From NCBI GenBank assembly GCA_902588635.1, contig CACIPW010000007.1, positions 1 to 32,130 of the forward strand: a stretch of 32,130 bases of DNA, written 5' to 3'. This DNA comes from an uncultured Pelagibacteraceae bacterium (GTDB lineage Bacteria; Pseudomonadota; Alphaproteobacteria; Pelagibacterales; Pelagibacteraceae). A program made the translations under genes and the position numbers. Positions 1 through 6,884 of the stretch are shown one piece after another (the first letter of the stretch is position 1; each line of letters begins with the position of its first letter). The notes beneath the pieces are model-generated. The model saw only the letters and a program-made list of their open reading frames with translations. It searched no databases and was not told the DNA's origin.

Positions 1-1
1 T

Positions 2-544
2 TCTTTAATTTTTACCTTGCTGACGACTTTATGGATTTTAATGCTTGGATTTGGAAGTCCAGTTGCTTTATTGGGTGGATTTATTTTTGGAAAATGGTTT
101 GGTTCATTTTTAGCTGCTTTAGGATCAACTTTTGGAGCTACTTTGGTATATTTATTTGCAAGTTATTTTTTAAAAGATTTTATTAAAGAAAAATTTTCCA
201 AAAAATATAAAAACTTGGAAGAAAAATTTAAAAAAAATGAGTTTAGTTTTTTCTTAATTTATAGAATTATAGGTGGTATCCCTTTTGCTATTGCAAACCT
301 ATTACCAATTATATTTAATGTAAGTTTAAAAAATTATTTTTTTGGAACCTTTTTAGGAGTTTTACCAGGTTTTTTTATAATTTCTTCCTTAGGACATGGC
401 CTAGAAAAAGTTATTCGAGAAAACAACCAGCCTATAAGTTTTATGAAATTAATTTTATTGCCAGAGATTTATATTCCAATTTTATTTTTTCTTATGTTGA
501 TGTTAATATCAATTATAGCTAGAAAAATATTTTATAAAAATTAG
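2..544 (+). CDS. VTT-domain (TVP38/TMEM64, DedA-like) membrane protein, 5' truncated
   Basis: Integral membrane protein of the SNARE-associated/VTT family, a group linked to lipid scrambling or transport; the substrate here is unknown. The frame is open to the first base of the window, so the true start lies upstream and the TTG at 17 is only the first internal candidate. About 181 residues are visible. Seen: hydrophobic segments rich in Gly and Phe, a central charged segment with many Lys, and the family pattern R-x-x-x-G-x-P-F-x-x-x-N followed by G-x-x-P-G (near residues 88-123 counted from TTG 17). The C-terminal hydrophobic helix ends in a short basic tail. The stop codon lies 1 nt from the CCA end of the opposing tRNA-Thr. 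Family assignment is fairly secure, function is not. Confidence 0.75.
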   Translation, partial: SLIFTLLTTLWILMLGFGSPVALLGGFIFGKWFGSFLAALGSTFGATLVYLFASYFLKDFIKEKFSKKYKNLEEKFKKNEFSFFLIYRIIGGIPFAIANLLPIIFNVSLKNYFFGTFLGVLPGFFIISSLGHGLEKVIRENNQPISFMKLILLPEIYIPILFFLMLMLISIIARKIFYKN

Positions 545-545
545 T

Positions 546-619
546 TGGTGCCCTCACCAAGAATTGAACTTGAAATTGATCCTTACCATGGATCCGTTAT
601 ACCATTTAACTATGAGGGC
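546..619 (-). tRNA. tRNA-Thr (anticodon GGT)
   Basis: The reverse strand folds as a complete cloverleaf: acceptor GCCCTCA pairs with TGAGGGC, followed by discriminator A and an encoded CCA. The D-arm is GTTA..TAAC, the anticodon stem is GATCC/GGATC with loop ATGGTAA (anticodon GGT, reads ACC/ACU), and the T-arm is TCAAG/CTTGG around TTCAATT. The 3' end faces the preceding CDS, with only one base between the encoded CCA and that stop codon. Confidence 0.95.
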
Positions 620-722
620 AAATTACTTGCCTATTTAAAGCAATGTATAAAATGTTATTTTTCAAATAATTGCCTTAATTTTTTAGCATTTTATAATATA
701 TTGAATAAATTTTAAATTCATC

Positions 723-1013
723 ATGAAAGTATATAGAAAAATTATTTTAGATAAAAATAACAAAGTTATTTATGAAGACTCATATAACTACGAAGGAAGT
801 TGGTCCTATTTTGGAATCCACTATGACTTTAAAAGTACGCGAGGCGCAAAAGCGATGGAGAAAAAAGCTAAGAGAGAGAAAAAGTTAGCCGAAAGAAGAG
901 CAAAAAGACAAGCAAAATTTGGTGATAAAAAAGAAGAAGAGAGTTCAAGCAAAATCAAAGTTGATGAACCGCTTTCTTTAGATTTTTTAACTAATCCAGA
1001 CAAAGGTAAATGA
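723..1013 (+). CDS. Small charged protein of unknown function (96 aa)
   Basis: Not recognised. The first ~40 residues look like a short beta-rich globular segment with aromatic residues (motif YEGSWSYFG near residues 23-31). Residues ~43-70 are a run of Lys/Arg/Glu/Ala (AKREKKLAERRAKRQAK) predicted to be a single charged helix or coiled coil. An acidic Ser/Glu linker and a short C-terminal tail follow. There is no signal peptide or membrane segment. The stop overlaps the ATG of the next small ORF (ATGA, 1010-1013), so the two are probably translationally coupled and lie upstream of dcd-murA. The basic helix suggests nucleic-acid or ribosome contact, but that is only inference. Confidence 0.65.
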   Translation: MKVYRKIILDKNNKVIYEDSYNYEGSWSYFGIHYDFKSTRGAKAMEKKAKREKKLAERRAKRQAKFGDKKEEESSSKIKVDEPLSLDFLTNPDKGK

Positions 1014-1123
1014 ATATTGATAAAAAAAAGGATAAGCTTTCAAAGTTTGAGCTAGCCTTAAGAAAAAATCTAAAGAAAAGAAAAAATTTCCAAAGAAAAC
1101 TTAAAGATAAAAAAAATAAATAA
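1010..1123 (+). CDS. Very small basic protein (37 aa), unknown function
   Basis: A 37-codon frame starts with ATG at 1010, overlapping the upstream stop by ATGA, and ends one base before the dcd ATG. The product has nearly 20 Lys/Arg residues and a central helix-like segment, KFELALRKNLKKRKNFQ. Short basic ORFs with an L-R-x-N-L-x-R-R-K pattern occur in alphaproteobacterial genomes, to my recollection, but I cannot name a family. Tight coupling on both sides and the maintained frame argue for a real gene. The high A content makes chance lysine-rich frames common here, so confidence is moderate. Confidence 0.5.
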   Translation: MNIDKKKDKLSKFELALRKNLKKRKNFQRKLKDKKNK

Positions 1124-1124
1124 A

Positions 1125-1676
1125 ATGATTTTAAATGACAAGCAGATAAAAAAAATAGTTAAAGAAGAAGAAATGATTAATCCATTTGTAGATAAGTTAG
1201 TACACAAAGGTATAAGTCATGGACTTGGAACTTTTGGTTATGACATACGCTGCGGCGATGAGTTTAAAATTTTTAGTAATGCGAAAGGTGCAGTTTGTGA
1301 TCCAAAAAACTTTACTGAAGATAGCTTTATAACTGTAAAGGGTGAAGAATCTATTTTAATACCACCCAATTCTTTTGCTTTGGCTGCTAGTATAGAATAC
1401 TTTAAAATGCCGAGACGTGTAACTGGTTTAGTTACTGCAAAAAGCACTTATGCTAGAACAGGACTTGGAACACCCTCTAGCGTCCTTGAAGGAGGTTGGA
1501 GAGGAAACTTAGTTATGGAATTTGCGAATCATACAAATCTTCCAATAAGATTATATGCAAATTCTGGCGCTGCCCAAATACTGTTTTTTGAAGGTGAAGA
1601 ACCTGAAACTTCTTACGCAGAAGGTTCAAGAAAATATCAAGATCAGCGTGGCATAACACTCGCCAAATCAAAGTAA
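1125..1676 (+). CDS. dcd: dCTP deaminase
   Basis: Deaminates dCTP to dUTP, feeding dUMP for thymidylate synthesis. The length of 183 aa is typical. Seen: GYDIRCGDEFK (38-48), DPKNF (59-63), IPPNSFALA (79-87), the active-site segment KSTYAR (106-111) with Ser and Arg, the catalytic Glu in MEF (Glu132), and C-terminal KYQDQRGITLAK, which should close over the nucleotide. The loop at 114-124 reads LGTPSSVLEGG where the usual form is IIVNVTPLEPE, so the residues that normally follow the KST-Y-AR strand are replaced without a length change. The gene begins 1 nt after a 37-aa ORF and ends 4 nt before murA. Identity is secure; the altered loop might affect substrate or oligomer contacts. Confidence 0.93.
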   Translation: MILNDKQIKKIVKEEEMINPFVDKLVHKGISHGLGTFGYDIRCGDEFKIFSNAKGAVCDPKNFTEDSFITVKGEESILIPPNSFALAASIEYFKMPRRVTGLVTAKSTYARTGLGTPSSVLEGGWRGNLVMEFANHTNLPIRLYANSGAAQILFFEGEEPETSYAEGSRKYQDQRGITLAKSK

Positions 1677-1680
1677 TTTT

Positions 1681-2949
1681 ATGGAAAAATTTTTGATCAA
1701 AGGTTCTTCTTCTAAAGGAGTTAAAGGTCTAATCAATTGTAGTGGTGCAAAAAATGCTGTTCTACCTTTAATGGCTTCTTCAATTTTGTTTGAAAATACA
1801 GTTGTATTAAAAAATGTTCCTTTAGGAGCAAATGATGTTCAGACCATGATTATTTTATTAAAATCTTTGGGATCAAAAGTGCAGATATTTAAAAAAAAAA
1901 AAATATTAAAAATAACTAATAAAAAAAAACACAAACTATTAGTAAAATATAAGTATATTTCTACTATGAGAGCCGGCGTTCTTGCCATGGGAGCTTTGAT
2001 TGGTAAATACAATAAATGTTCAACAGCTTTATCAGGTGGCTGCAGCCTGGGCCCAAGACCAATCGGATATCATTTGGCAGGCTTTAAGAGGTTAAATTGC
2101 AAATATAGTTTAAGCAAAGGTTACATAAATATTTTTTCCAAAAATGGAATTAAAGGTGGTCATTACCATTTTCCTAAAGTTAGCGTGACCGGTACATCAA
2201 ATTTGATTCTAGCATCAGTTTTAGCAAATGGAATAACTACGTTAAAGAATATTTCAATAGAACCAGAAGTATTAGATTTGATAAAATTTTTAAAAAATGG
2301 AGGAGCAAAAATTTACTCCGCGGGCAAGAGAACAATAAAAATATATGGCGTAAAAAAATTAAATGGACATCAACACGAAGTTATTGGCGACAGAATAGAA
2401 GCATTTTCATATTTATGTACCGCAGCAATAACAAAAGGAAGTATAAAAATAGAGAAAATAAATCCAAAATATTTAGCAACAGAATTAAAAGTTTTAAAAA
2501 ATATAGGCTGCAATATAAAAGTTGGCAAATCTTCAATAGAGTTAAATAGAAAAAATAAATTAAAACCTACAAATATAAAAACAGCACCTTTTCCAGGGTT
2601 TGCAACTGATTGTATGCCAATGTTAATGGCTATTTTAACTAAATCTGATGGAAAAAGTAAAATTGAAGAAACAATATTTAGCAATCGTTATATGGCCGCT
2701 CCAGAATTAGTACGAATGGGAGCAAAAATAAATATAAAAGGATCAATAGCCGTTATCATTGGAGAGGATGAGTTAAATGGAGCTGATTGTATTTCATCAG
2801 ATTTAAGAAGTACTTTTGCTATCATATTGGGAGCTATGGCAGCCAATGGCACAAGTTGCGTAAGTCGTGTATATCATGGATTAAGAGGCTACAGTAATTT
2901 GTATAATAATTTGAAAAAAATTGGGGTTAATATTAAAAAAAAATCTTGA
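1681..2949 (+). CDS. murA: UDP-N-acetylglucosamine 1-carboxyvinyltransferase
   Basis: First committed step of peptidoglycan precursor synthesis: transfers enolpyruvate from PEP to UDP-GlcNAc in the cytoplasm. 422 aa, the usual size. Seen: substrate-binding SGAKNAVLPLMAS (21-33) with Lys24-Asn25; the PEP-adduct cysteine in GGCSLGPRPIGYHL (Cys121, the fosfomycin target position); VTGTSNLILAS; TDCMPMLMA with the conserved Asp; and DLRSTFAIILGAMAA near the C-terminus. A run of 13 A lies near 1891-1903. The stop overlaps the next ATG (TGATG). The order murA-DUF2948-hisD is characteristic of alphaproteobacteria. Confidence 0.97.
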   Translation: MEKFLIKGSSSKGVKGLINCSGAKNAVLPLMASSILFENTVVLKNVPLGANDVQTMIILLKSLGSKVQIFKKKKILKITNKKKHKLLVKYKYISTMRAGVLAMGALIGKYNKCSTALSGGCSLGPRPIGYHLAGFKRLNCKYSLSKGYINIFSKNGIKGGHYHFPKVSVTGTSNLILASVLANGITTLKNISIEPEVLDLIKFLKNGGAKIYSAGKRTIKIYGVKKLNGHQHEVIGDRIEAFSYLCTAAITKGSIKIEKINPKYLATELKVLKNIGCNIKVGKSSIELNRKNKLKPTNIKTAPFPGFATDCMPMLMAILTKSDGKSKIEETIFSNRYMAAPELVRMGAKINIKGSIAVIIGEDELNGADCISSDLRSTFAIILGAMAANGTSCVSRVYHGLRGYSNLYNNLKKIGVNIKKKS

Positions 2950-3356
2950 TGGATAAGCAGTTTTTAAAAAAAATCACTTGTCAATCACCTGAAGACTTAC
3001 CTTATATATCGGCGCTTGTTTCTGAGGGAAAAATTAAATCTAACGAATTAAAATATTTGCCAAAAAATAAGATATTTTTATTTTTAATTGAAAGGTTAAA
3101 TAGAGAAAAAAAAGAAAGTAAAAAAAAAATTAACTCTATAATCAAGTTTGCTCACATAATTTCCGCAAAGTTGAAAAACTTCAAATTTTCAAATAAAGAT
3201 GAAATATTTGAACTTTTAGCATTAGACCTTTTAAAAAAAGATCATAATTATGAGATAGTACTTTTATTTTCTAATAATAGATTTATAACTCTCAACGCAG
3301 AAGTTATAGATATTGAATTAACTGATCAAGTGATAATAGATGATAAAGATAATTAA
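2949..3356 (+). CDS. DUF2948 family protein
   Basis: Small cytoplasmic protein (135 aa from the ATG at 2949) of the alphaproteobacterial DUF2948 family, whose function is unknown. Recognised by the N-terminal pattern SPEDLPYISALVSEGKI and NELKYLPKNKIFLFLIERLN, which mirrors the family's D-x-x-D-L-x-x-x-S-A and L-x-Y-L-P-x-x-x-x-F, and by its fixed place between murA and hisD. An in-frame TTG at 2946 also exists, but the ATG in a TGATG overlap with murA is the better start. The 3' end overlaps hisD by 17 nt, so all three are probably translated from one mRNA. Confidence 0.8.
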   Translation: MDKQFLKKITCQSPEDLPYISALVSEGKIKSNELKYLPKNKIFLFLIERLNREKKESKKKINSIIKFAHIISAKLKNFKFSNKDEIFELLALDLLKKDHNYEIVLLFSNNRFITLNAEVIDIELTDQVIIDDKDN

Positions 3357-4617
3357 TTGTAGTAATAAAAATAATATAAATAAACTAAGAAATATCTTGG
3401 AATCAAGAAGAGTTGATAAAAATTATAATATAAAAATTGTTGATAAAATTCTTTTAGATATTAAAAAAAATAAGTTCAAAGCTCTATTAAATTATGAAAA
3501 AAAGTTTAGTAAAAATAAAGAGATTAAGTTATCTAATGATAGAATTAATAAATCAATAAGAAAGCTTGATCCTAAAGTAAAAAAAGCAATTGATTATGCC
3601 TATTCCAGGATTCTTAAATTTCATTCTAAACAAATTAAAGAATCAAAAAACAAAATTGTATATGTAGATAAATTTAAAAATAAATTAGAGTATCGATCTA
3701 TGCCAATAGAATCTGTTGGAATTTATGTTCCTGGAAACCTTCCATCAACTCTTCTTATGAACTCAATACCTGCAAAATTAGCCAAAGTTAAAAAAATTAT
3801 TTTAGCAACTCCAAAAATTGAAGGAAAATTAAATCCAGCGGTTTTATACGCTGCAAAAAAAGTTGGAATTAAAGAAATTTACTCAATGGGAGGTGCACAA
3901 GCAATTGCAAGTTTTGCATATATTCAAAAAGTAAACAAAGTTATTGGTCCTGGAAATAAATTTGTTGCAGAAGCTAAAAGACAACTATCTGGAAAAGTTA
4001 TAGGCACAGAAACAATGTATGCTGGCCCTTCTGAAATATGTGTTTTAGCTGATAAAAATACAAATTTAAATCAAATAATAACTTCATTGGTTTCTCAAGC
4101 AGAACATGATCCAGATAGTCAATGTATATTAATTACGAAAGATAAAAAAATAATTAATAAAGTTAATATAGGTATAATTAAATTTTTAAAAAATTTACCA
4201 AGAAGAAAAATAGCAACTACTTCATTAAAAAAAAATGGTTTAATAATTTTTGTAAAAAGTGATAAACAAATATTGAATATAATTAATGAAATTGGACCTG
4301 AACACTTAGAAATTAATGTAAAAAATTATAAAAAATATGATAAAAAAATATTTAATGTAGGGAGCATCTGTAATGGTAAATATACACCGATGAGTGCTTC
4401 AGATTATACTGTTGGTACAAACCATGTTTTGCCCACATCTGGTTCGTCAAAGTTTAGTTCTGGATTAAATATTAAAGAATTTATTAAAAAAATATCCGTT
4501 GTTACTCTTAGTAAATTAGGGGTAGAAAAAATTGGAAATCCGGCTATAACTCTTTCGGAGTTTGAACAGTTATATGGACATGCTCAAAGTATAAAATCTA
4601 GAATGAGGAGAAATTAG
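3340..4617 (+). CDS. hisD: Histidinol dehydrogenase
   Basis: Catalyses the last two steps of histidine synthesis, L-histidinol to L-histidine, with NAD and a Zn ion. 425 aa, the normal length. Seen: [46 protein letters not shown], the signature [26 protein letters not shown] with catalytic/metal residues Gln and His, IGPEHLEI with the Glu-His pair, and [12 protein letters not shown]. The start ATG lies inside the end of the DUF2948 gene. The gene is far from hisG/hisZ in this window, so the his genes are scattered. Confidence 0.97.
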   Translation: MIKIINCSNKNNINKLRNILESRRVDKNYNIKIVDKILLDIKKNKFKALLNYEKKFSKNKEIKLSNDRINKSIRKLDPKVKKAIDYAYSRILKFHSKQIKESKNKIVYVDKFKNKLEYRSMPIESVGIYVPGNLPSTLLMNSIPAKLAKVKKIILATPKIEGKLNPAVLYAAKKVGIKEIYSMGGAQAIASFAYIQKVNKVIGPGNKFVAEAKRQLSGKVIGTETMYAGPSEICVLADKNTNLNQIITSLVSQAEHDPDSQCILITKDKKIINKVNIGIIKFLKNLPRRKIATTSLKKNGLIIFVKSDKQILNIINEIGPEHLEINVKNYKKYDKKIFNVGSICNGKYTPMSASDYTVGTNHVLPTSGSSKFSSGLNIKEFIKKISVVTLSKLGVEKIGNPAITLSEFEQLYGHAQSIKSRMRRN

Positions 4618-4619
4618 TT

Positions 4620-4835
4620 TTGTCAAAACAAGACTTATTAGAGTTTAAAGGTAAGGTTATTGATTTACTTCCTAATGCTATGTTCCGCGTGCAATTAGAA
4701 AATAATCATATTGTAACAGCGCATACAGCTGGAAAGTTAAGAAAAAATAGAATTCGAGTACTGCAAGGTGATAATGTTACAGTCGAGGTAACACCTTATG
4801 ATCTTACAAAAGGCAGAATTATATTTAGATTTTAA
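4620..4835 (+). CDS. infA: Translation initiation factor IF-1
   Basis: S1/OB-fold factor that binds the ribosomal A site during initiation. 71 aa, the family length. Seen: [38 protein letters not shown] and the C-terminal [10 protein letters not shown], all IF-1 signatures. The start is TTG at 4620, supported by a GAGGAG ribosome-binding site around 4604-4609 and by alignment to the known N-terminus (M-S-K-x-D). The gene sits 2 nt after hisD, and tRNA-Phe begins 5 nt after its stop. In many alphaproteobacteria maf, an RNase E/G gene and yacG lie between infA and tRNA-Phe; they are absent here. Confidence 0.96.
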   Translation: MSKQDLLEFKGKVIDLLPNAMFRVQLENNHIVTAHTAGKLRKNRIRVLQGDNVTVEVTPYDLTKGRIIFRF

Positions 4836-4840
4836 TATAT

Positions 4841-4915
4841 GCCTCGGTAGCTCAGGAGTAGAGCAGAGCCCTGAAAAGGCTTGTGTCGGAGGTGCGAATC
4901 CTTCCCGAGGCACCA
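4841..4915 (+). tRNA. tRNA-Phe (anticodon GAA)
   Basis: Complete cloverleaf: acceptor GCCTCGG/CCGAGGC, discriminator A and encoded CCA; D-arm GCTC..GAGC; anticodon stem GAGCC/GGCTT with loop CTGAAAA (anticodon GAA); T-arm GGAGG/CCTTC around TGCGAAT. It starts 5 nt after the infA stop, so it is probably cut out of the infA mRNA. Confidence 0.95.
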
Positions 4916-4980
4916 TTATCCCAATAACAATTAATTTTAATAAATCTTGCAATCAATTGTAAAATCTAATATTTACTGGC

Positions 4981-4997
4981 AAGCTAAATTTTAGCTT
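4981..4997 (+). promoter_or_regulatory. Inverted repeat in the cold-shock gene leader
   Basis: AAGCTAAA-T-TTTAGCTT forms a near-perfect inverted repeat 29 nt upstream of the csp ATG. As RNA it would fold with a ~6-bp stem and 5-nt loop and lies in the probable 5' leader. Cold-shock mRNAs often carry temperature-responsive leader structures, but this role is only inferred. Confidence 0.3.
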
Positions 4998-5025
4998 AAG
5001 TTAAATAACAAAAAGAAAGAGTAAA

Positions 5026-5235
5026 ATGAGTCTAAAAGGTAAAGTAAAGTGGTTCAATGGCAAAAAAGGTTATGGCTTTATTGAACGAGAAGACAAAGAA
5101 AAAGATGTATTCGTGCATGCTTCAGCCGTTAGAGATGCTGGGTTAAGATTTCTTAACGAAGGTGACGAATTAACATTTGAAGTTGAAGACGGAGAAAAAG
5201 GTCCTTCCGCAGTTAAACTGCAAAAAACCTCTTAA
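5026..5235 (+). CDS. Cold-shock domain protein (CspA family)
   Basis: Single OB-fold RNA/ssDNA-binding protein of 69 aa that melts RNA structure. Seen: [18 protein letters not shown] with RNP1 (KGYGFI, ~14-19), RNP2 VFVHASAV (28-35), and a C-terminal GPSAVKLQ strand. It stands alone, 110 nt after tRNA-Phe, with a purine-rich AAGAAAGAG ribosome-binding region just before the ATG. It is followed by a large hairpin at 5253-5300. Whether it is cold-induced or constitutive cannot be judged from sequence. Confidence 0.95.
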   Translation: MSLKGKVKWFNGKKGYGFIEREDKEKDVFVHASAVRDAGLRFLNEGDELTFEVEDGEKGPSAVKLQKTS

Positions 5236-5252
5236 TTCTAATTCACACAAAT

Positions 5253-5300
5253 TTGTATAGGGTATTCTAACTAAATATATTTAGTTAGTTCCCTATACAA
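5253..5300 (+). terminator. Large stem-loop downstream of the cold-shock gene
   Basis: Outer arms TTGTATAGGG (5253-5262) and CCCTATACAA (5291-5300) are perfectly complementary. Inside lies a 22-nt perfect palindrome (5267-5288, CTAACTAAATA and its complement), with TATT and TT forming a small internal loop. This is by far the strongest hairpin in the window. No long U-tract follows, so it is not a textbook intrinsic terminator. It could be a terminator, an RNA 3'-end stabiliser, or the first element of a structured RNA. Confidence 0.6.
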
Positions 5301-5325
5301 TTATGTGTTGCATAAGATTTTTAAT

Positions 5326-5410
5326 TTGCTAAAAGCTTAGCAATGGTTAAGAAAAATAAATTTGTAGCAATCAATCACAGACATCATTTTCATGCTGGCT
5401 GCAAGCTAGC
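5326..5410 (+). other. Hairpin-rich intergenic segment, possible small RNA
   Basis: Part of the longest gene-free stretch (5236-5468). Two further hairpins are visible: TTGCTAA-AAGC-TTAGCAA (5326-5343, seven perfect pairs) and GCTGGC-TGCAA-GCTAGC (5394-5410, six pairs with one G-U). A 24-codon frame at 5343-5417 is too short and composition-driven to call. The segment could be the 3' part of the csp transcript, a leader of the tRNA-His/hisS transcript, or a separate small RNA; nothing decides between them. Confidence 0.3.
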
Positions 5411-5426
5411 TATTTAACTATATAAT
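5399..5426 (+). promoter_or_regulatory. Possible promoter for tRNA-His/hisS
   Basis: A perfect TATAAT at 5421-5426 is preceded by a weak -35-like CTGCAA (5399-5404) with 16-nt spacing. It would start RNA near 5433, about 36 nt before the tRNA. A second AT-rich box, TATAAA at 5451-5456, is an alternative. In such AT-rich DNA these matches are weak evidence. Confidence 0.3.
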
Positions 5427-5468
5427 AAATTTAATTTTATCCACAATTAGTATAAAACAATAAAAGGA

Positions 5469-5545
5469 GCACGGGTAGCTCAGTTGGTTAGAGCAGCGGT
5501 TTGTGGAACCGAAGGTCGACAGTTCGAATCTGTCCCCGTGTACCA
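5469..5545 (+). tRNA. tRNA-His (anticodon GTG), lacking encoded G-1
   Basis: Cloverleaf: acceptor GCACGGG/CCCGTGT, discriminator A73 and encoded CCA; D-arm GCTC..GAGC; anticodon stem GCGGT/ACCGA with loop TTGTGGA (anticodon GTG); T-arm GACAG/CTGTC around TTCGAAT. The base before G1 is A and the discriminator is A, so the usual G-1:C73 identity pair of bacterial tRNA-His is not encoded. This is a known peculiarity of a large alphaproteobacterial group. The 3' CCA is only 4 nt from the hisS ATG. Confidence 0.95.
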
Positions 5546-5549
5546 AAAA

Positions 5550-6884
5550 ATGATTAAAAAAAAAAAATTAAAACCCTCTAAGGAATTACCCTCAGGTTTT
5601 GAAGACAGACAAGAAAAAGTACTATTAATTCGAGATTTTGTAATTTCTAATATTAAAGAGGTAATGATCAAGTATGGATTTCAATATCTCGAAACTCCAA
5701 GTTTTGAGTATACGGATAGTATTGGAAAATTTTTGCCTGATAAAGATAGACCTGGTGAAGGAGTTTTTTCGTTTAAAGATGACAATAAATGGTTATCTCT
5801 TAGATATGATCTTACAGCCCCACTTGCAAGATATGTTGCGAAAAATTTTAATGAAATTCCAAAACCTTTTAAGCGTTATCAACTAGGAACTGTTTGGAGA
5901 AATGAAAAGCCCGGACCTGGAAGATATAGAGAATTTCTTCAGTTTGATGCAGATTATGTGGGAACAAAAAATTTACAAGCTGATGCTGAACTTTGCATAT
6001 TAATATCAGAAATATTAGAAAAGTGCGGACTTGATAAAGCTGATTATACCGTAAAAATTTCTTCTAGGAAATTTACAGATAAATTGTTTGAAAAATTAAA
6101 AATTAAATCAAAATACAAAATCTCAACTGCCCTACGTGCTCTTGATAAAATCGACAGACTTGGCTGGGAAGAAGTGCGGAAACTTCTTGGAGAAGGCAGA
6201 AAAGACAAATCAGGAGATTATACAGAAGGTGCAAATCTTAAAAAAGATCAGATTAAATTAATTGAAAATGCTTTAGATAACAAAATGTCTGACAGTGAAG
6301 ACGTTTTAGAAATTATCAAAATATTTGAAGCTTATAACTTTAAAAATTATAAATTTGATCCATCGGTTATAAGAGGCTTAGAATATTACACAGGACCTAT
6401 TTTTGAGGTTAATTTAAATTTTGAGGTAAAAAATTTAAAGGGAAAAACAATTCAATTTGGATCGATAGGCGGAGGAGGAAGATATGATAGTCTTGTAAGC
6501 AACTTTGGAAATCTTGATTGTCCAGCAACTGGAATATCAATTGGTCTTGATAGACTTGTTTTTGCTTTAATGCAAAAAAAAGATTTTAATATAAAAGTTG
6601 TTCGGCCTTTAATTATATGTGTTTTTGACAAAAGTAAGACCAAAGAATATGTTGAAATTTTAAATAAGCTCCGAGAAGCAGATATAAGTTCAGAGATTTA
6701 TCCAGGAGAAGGCAAGTTAAAAAAACAAATGGAATATGCAAATAAAATAGAATCTCCATTTGTAATTTTCTACGGCGATGATGAAATTAAAAAAAATGAA
6801 GTAAAATTAAGAAATCTTAAAACAGGCGAAGAATCTTCTATAAAAATTGAAAATTTAGTCGATGAAATCAAAAAAATTATCTGA
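5550..6884 (+). CDS. hisS: Histidyl-tRNA synthetase
   Basis: Class II synthetase that charges tRNA-His. 444 aa from the ATG at 5550; an open frame reaching upstream runs through the tRNA gene and is not credible. Seen: LPSGFEDR (N-terminus), LRYDLTAPLARYVA, motif 2 RYQLGTVWRNEKPGPGRYRE (about 109-128) followed by FLQFDADYVG, the His-specific VIRGLEYYTGPIFEV, GGGGRYD, and motif 3 ATGISIGLDRLVFAL. Motif 2 is the divergent NEKPGPGR...QFDAD form, which I associate with alphaproteobacterial HisRS paired with G-1-less tRNA-His. There is no Shine-Dalgarno, and a run of 12 A follows codon 2. It overlaps hisZ by 23 nt. Confidence 0.95.
   Translation: MIKKKKLKPSKELPSGFEDRQEKVLLIRDFVISNIKEVMIKYGFQYLETPSFEYTDSIGKFLPDKDRPGEGVFSFKDDNKWLSLRYDLTAPLARYVAKNFNEIPKPFKRYQLGTVWRNEKPGPGRYREFLQFDADYVGTKNLQADAELCILISEILEKCGLDKADYTVKISSRKFTDKLFEKLKIKSKYKISTALRALDKIDRLGWEEVRKLLGEGRKDKSGDYTEGANLKKDQIKLIENALDNKMSDSEDVLEIIKIFEAYNFKNYKFDPSVIRGLEYYTGPIFEVNLNFEVKNLKGKTIQFGSIGGGGRYDSLVSNFGNLDCPATGISIGLDRLVFALMQKKDFNIKVVRPLIICVFDKSKTKEYVEILNKLREADISSEIYPGEGKLKKQMEYANKIESPFVIFYGDDEIKKNEVKLRNLKTGEESSIKIENLVDEIKKII

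Noticed and set aside
4737-4952. Minus-strand reading frame across infA and tRNA-Phe
   Set aside because: It is antisense to two secure genes and its sequence is the reverse reading of the tRNA.
5343-5417. 24-codon frame with a His-rich segment between csp and tRNA-His
   Set aside because: Too short, no ribosome-binding site, and it overlaps two hairpins; not supportable as a gene.
5484-5549. N-terminal extension of hisS starting inside tRNA-His
   Set aside because: The frame runs through the tRNA gene; the conserved HisRS N-terminus begins after ATG 5550.
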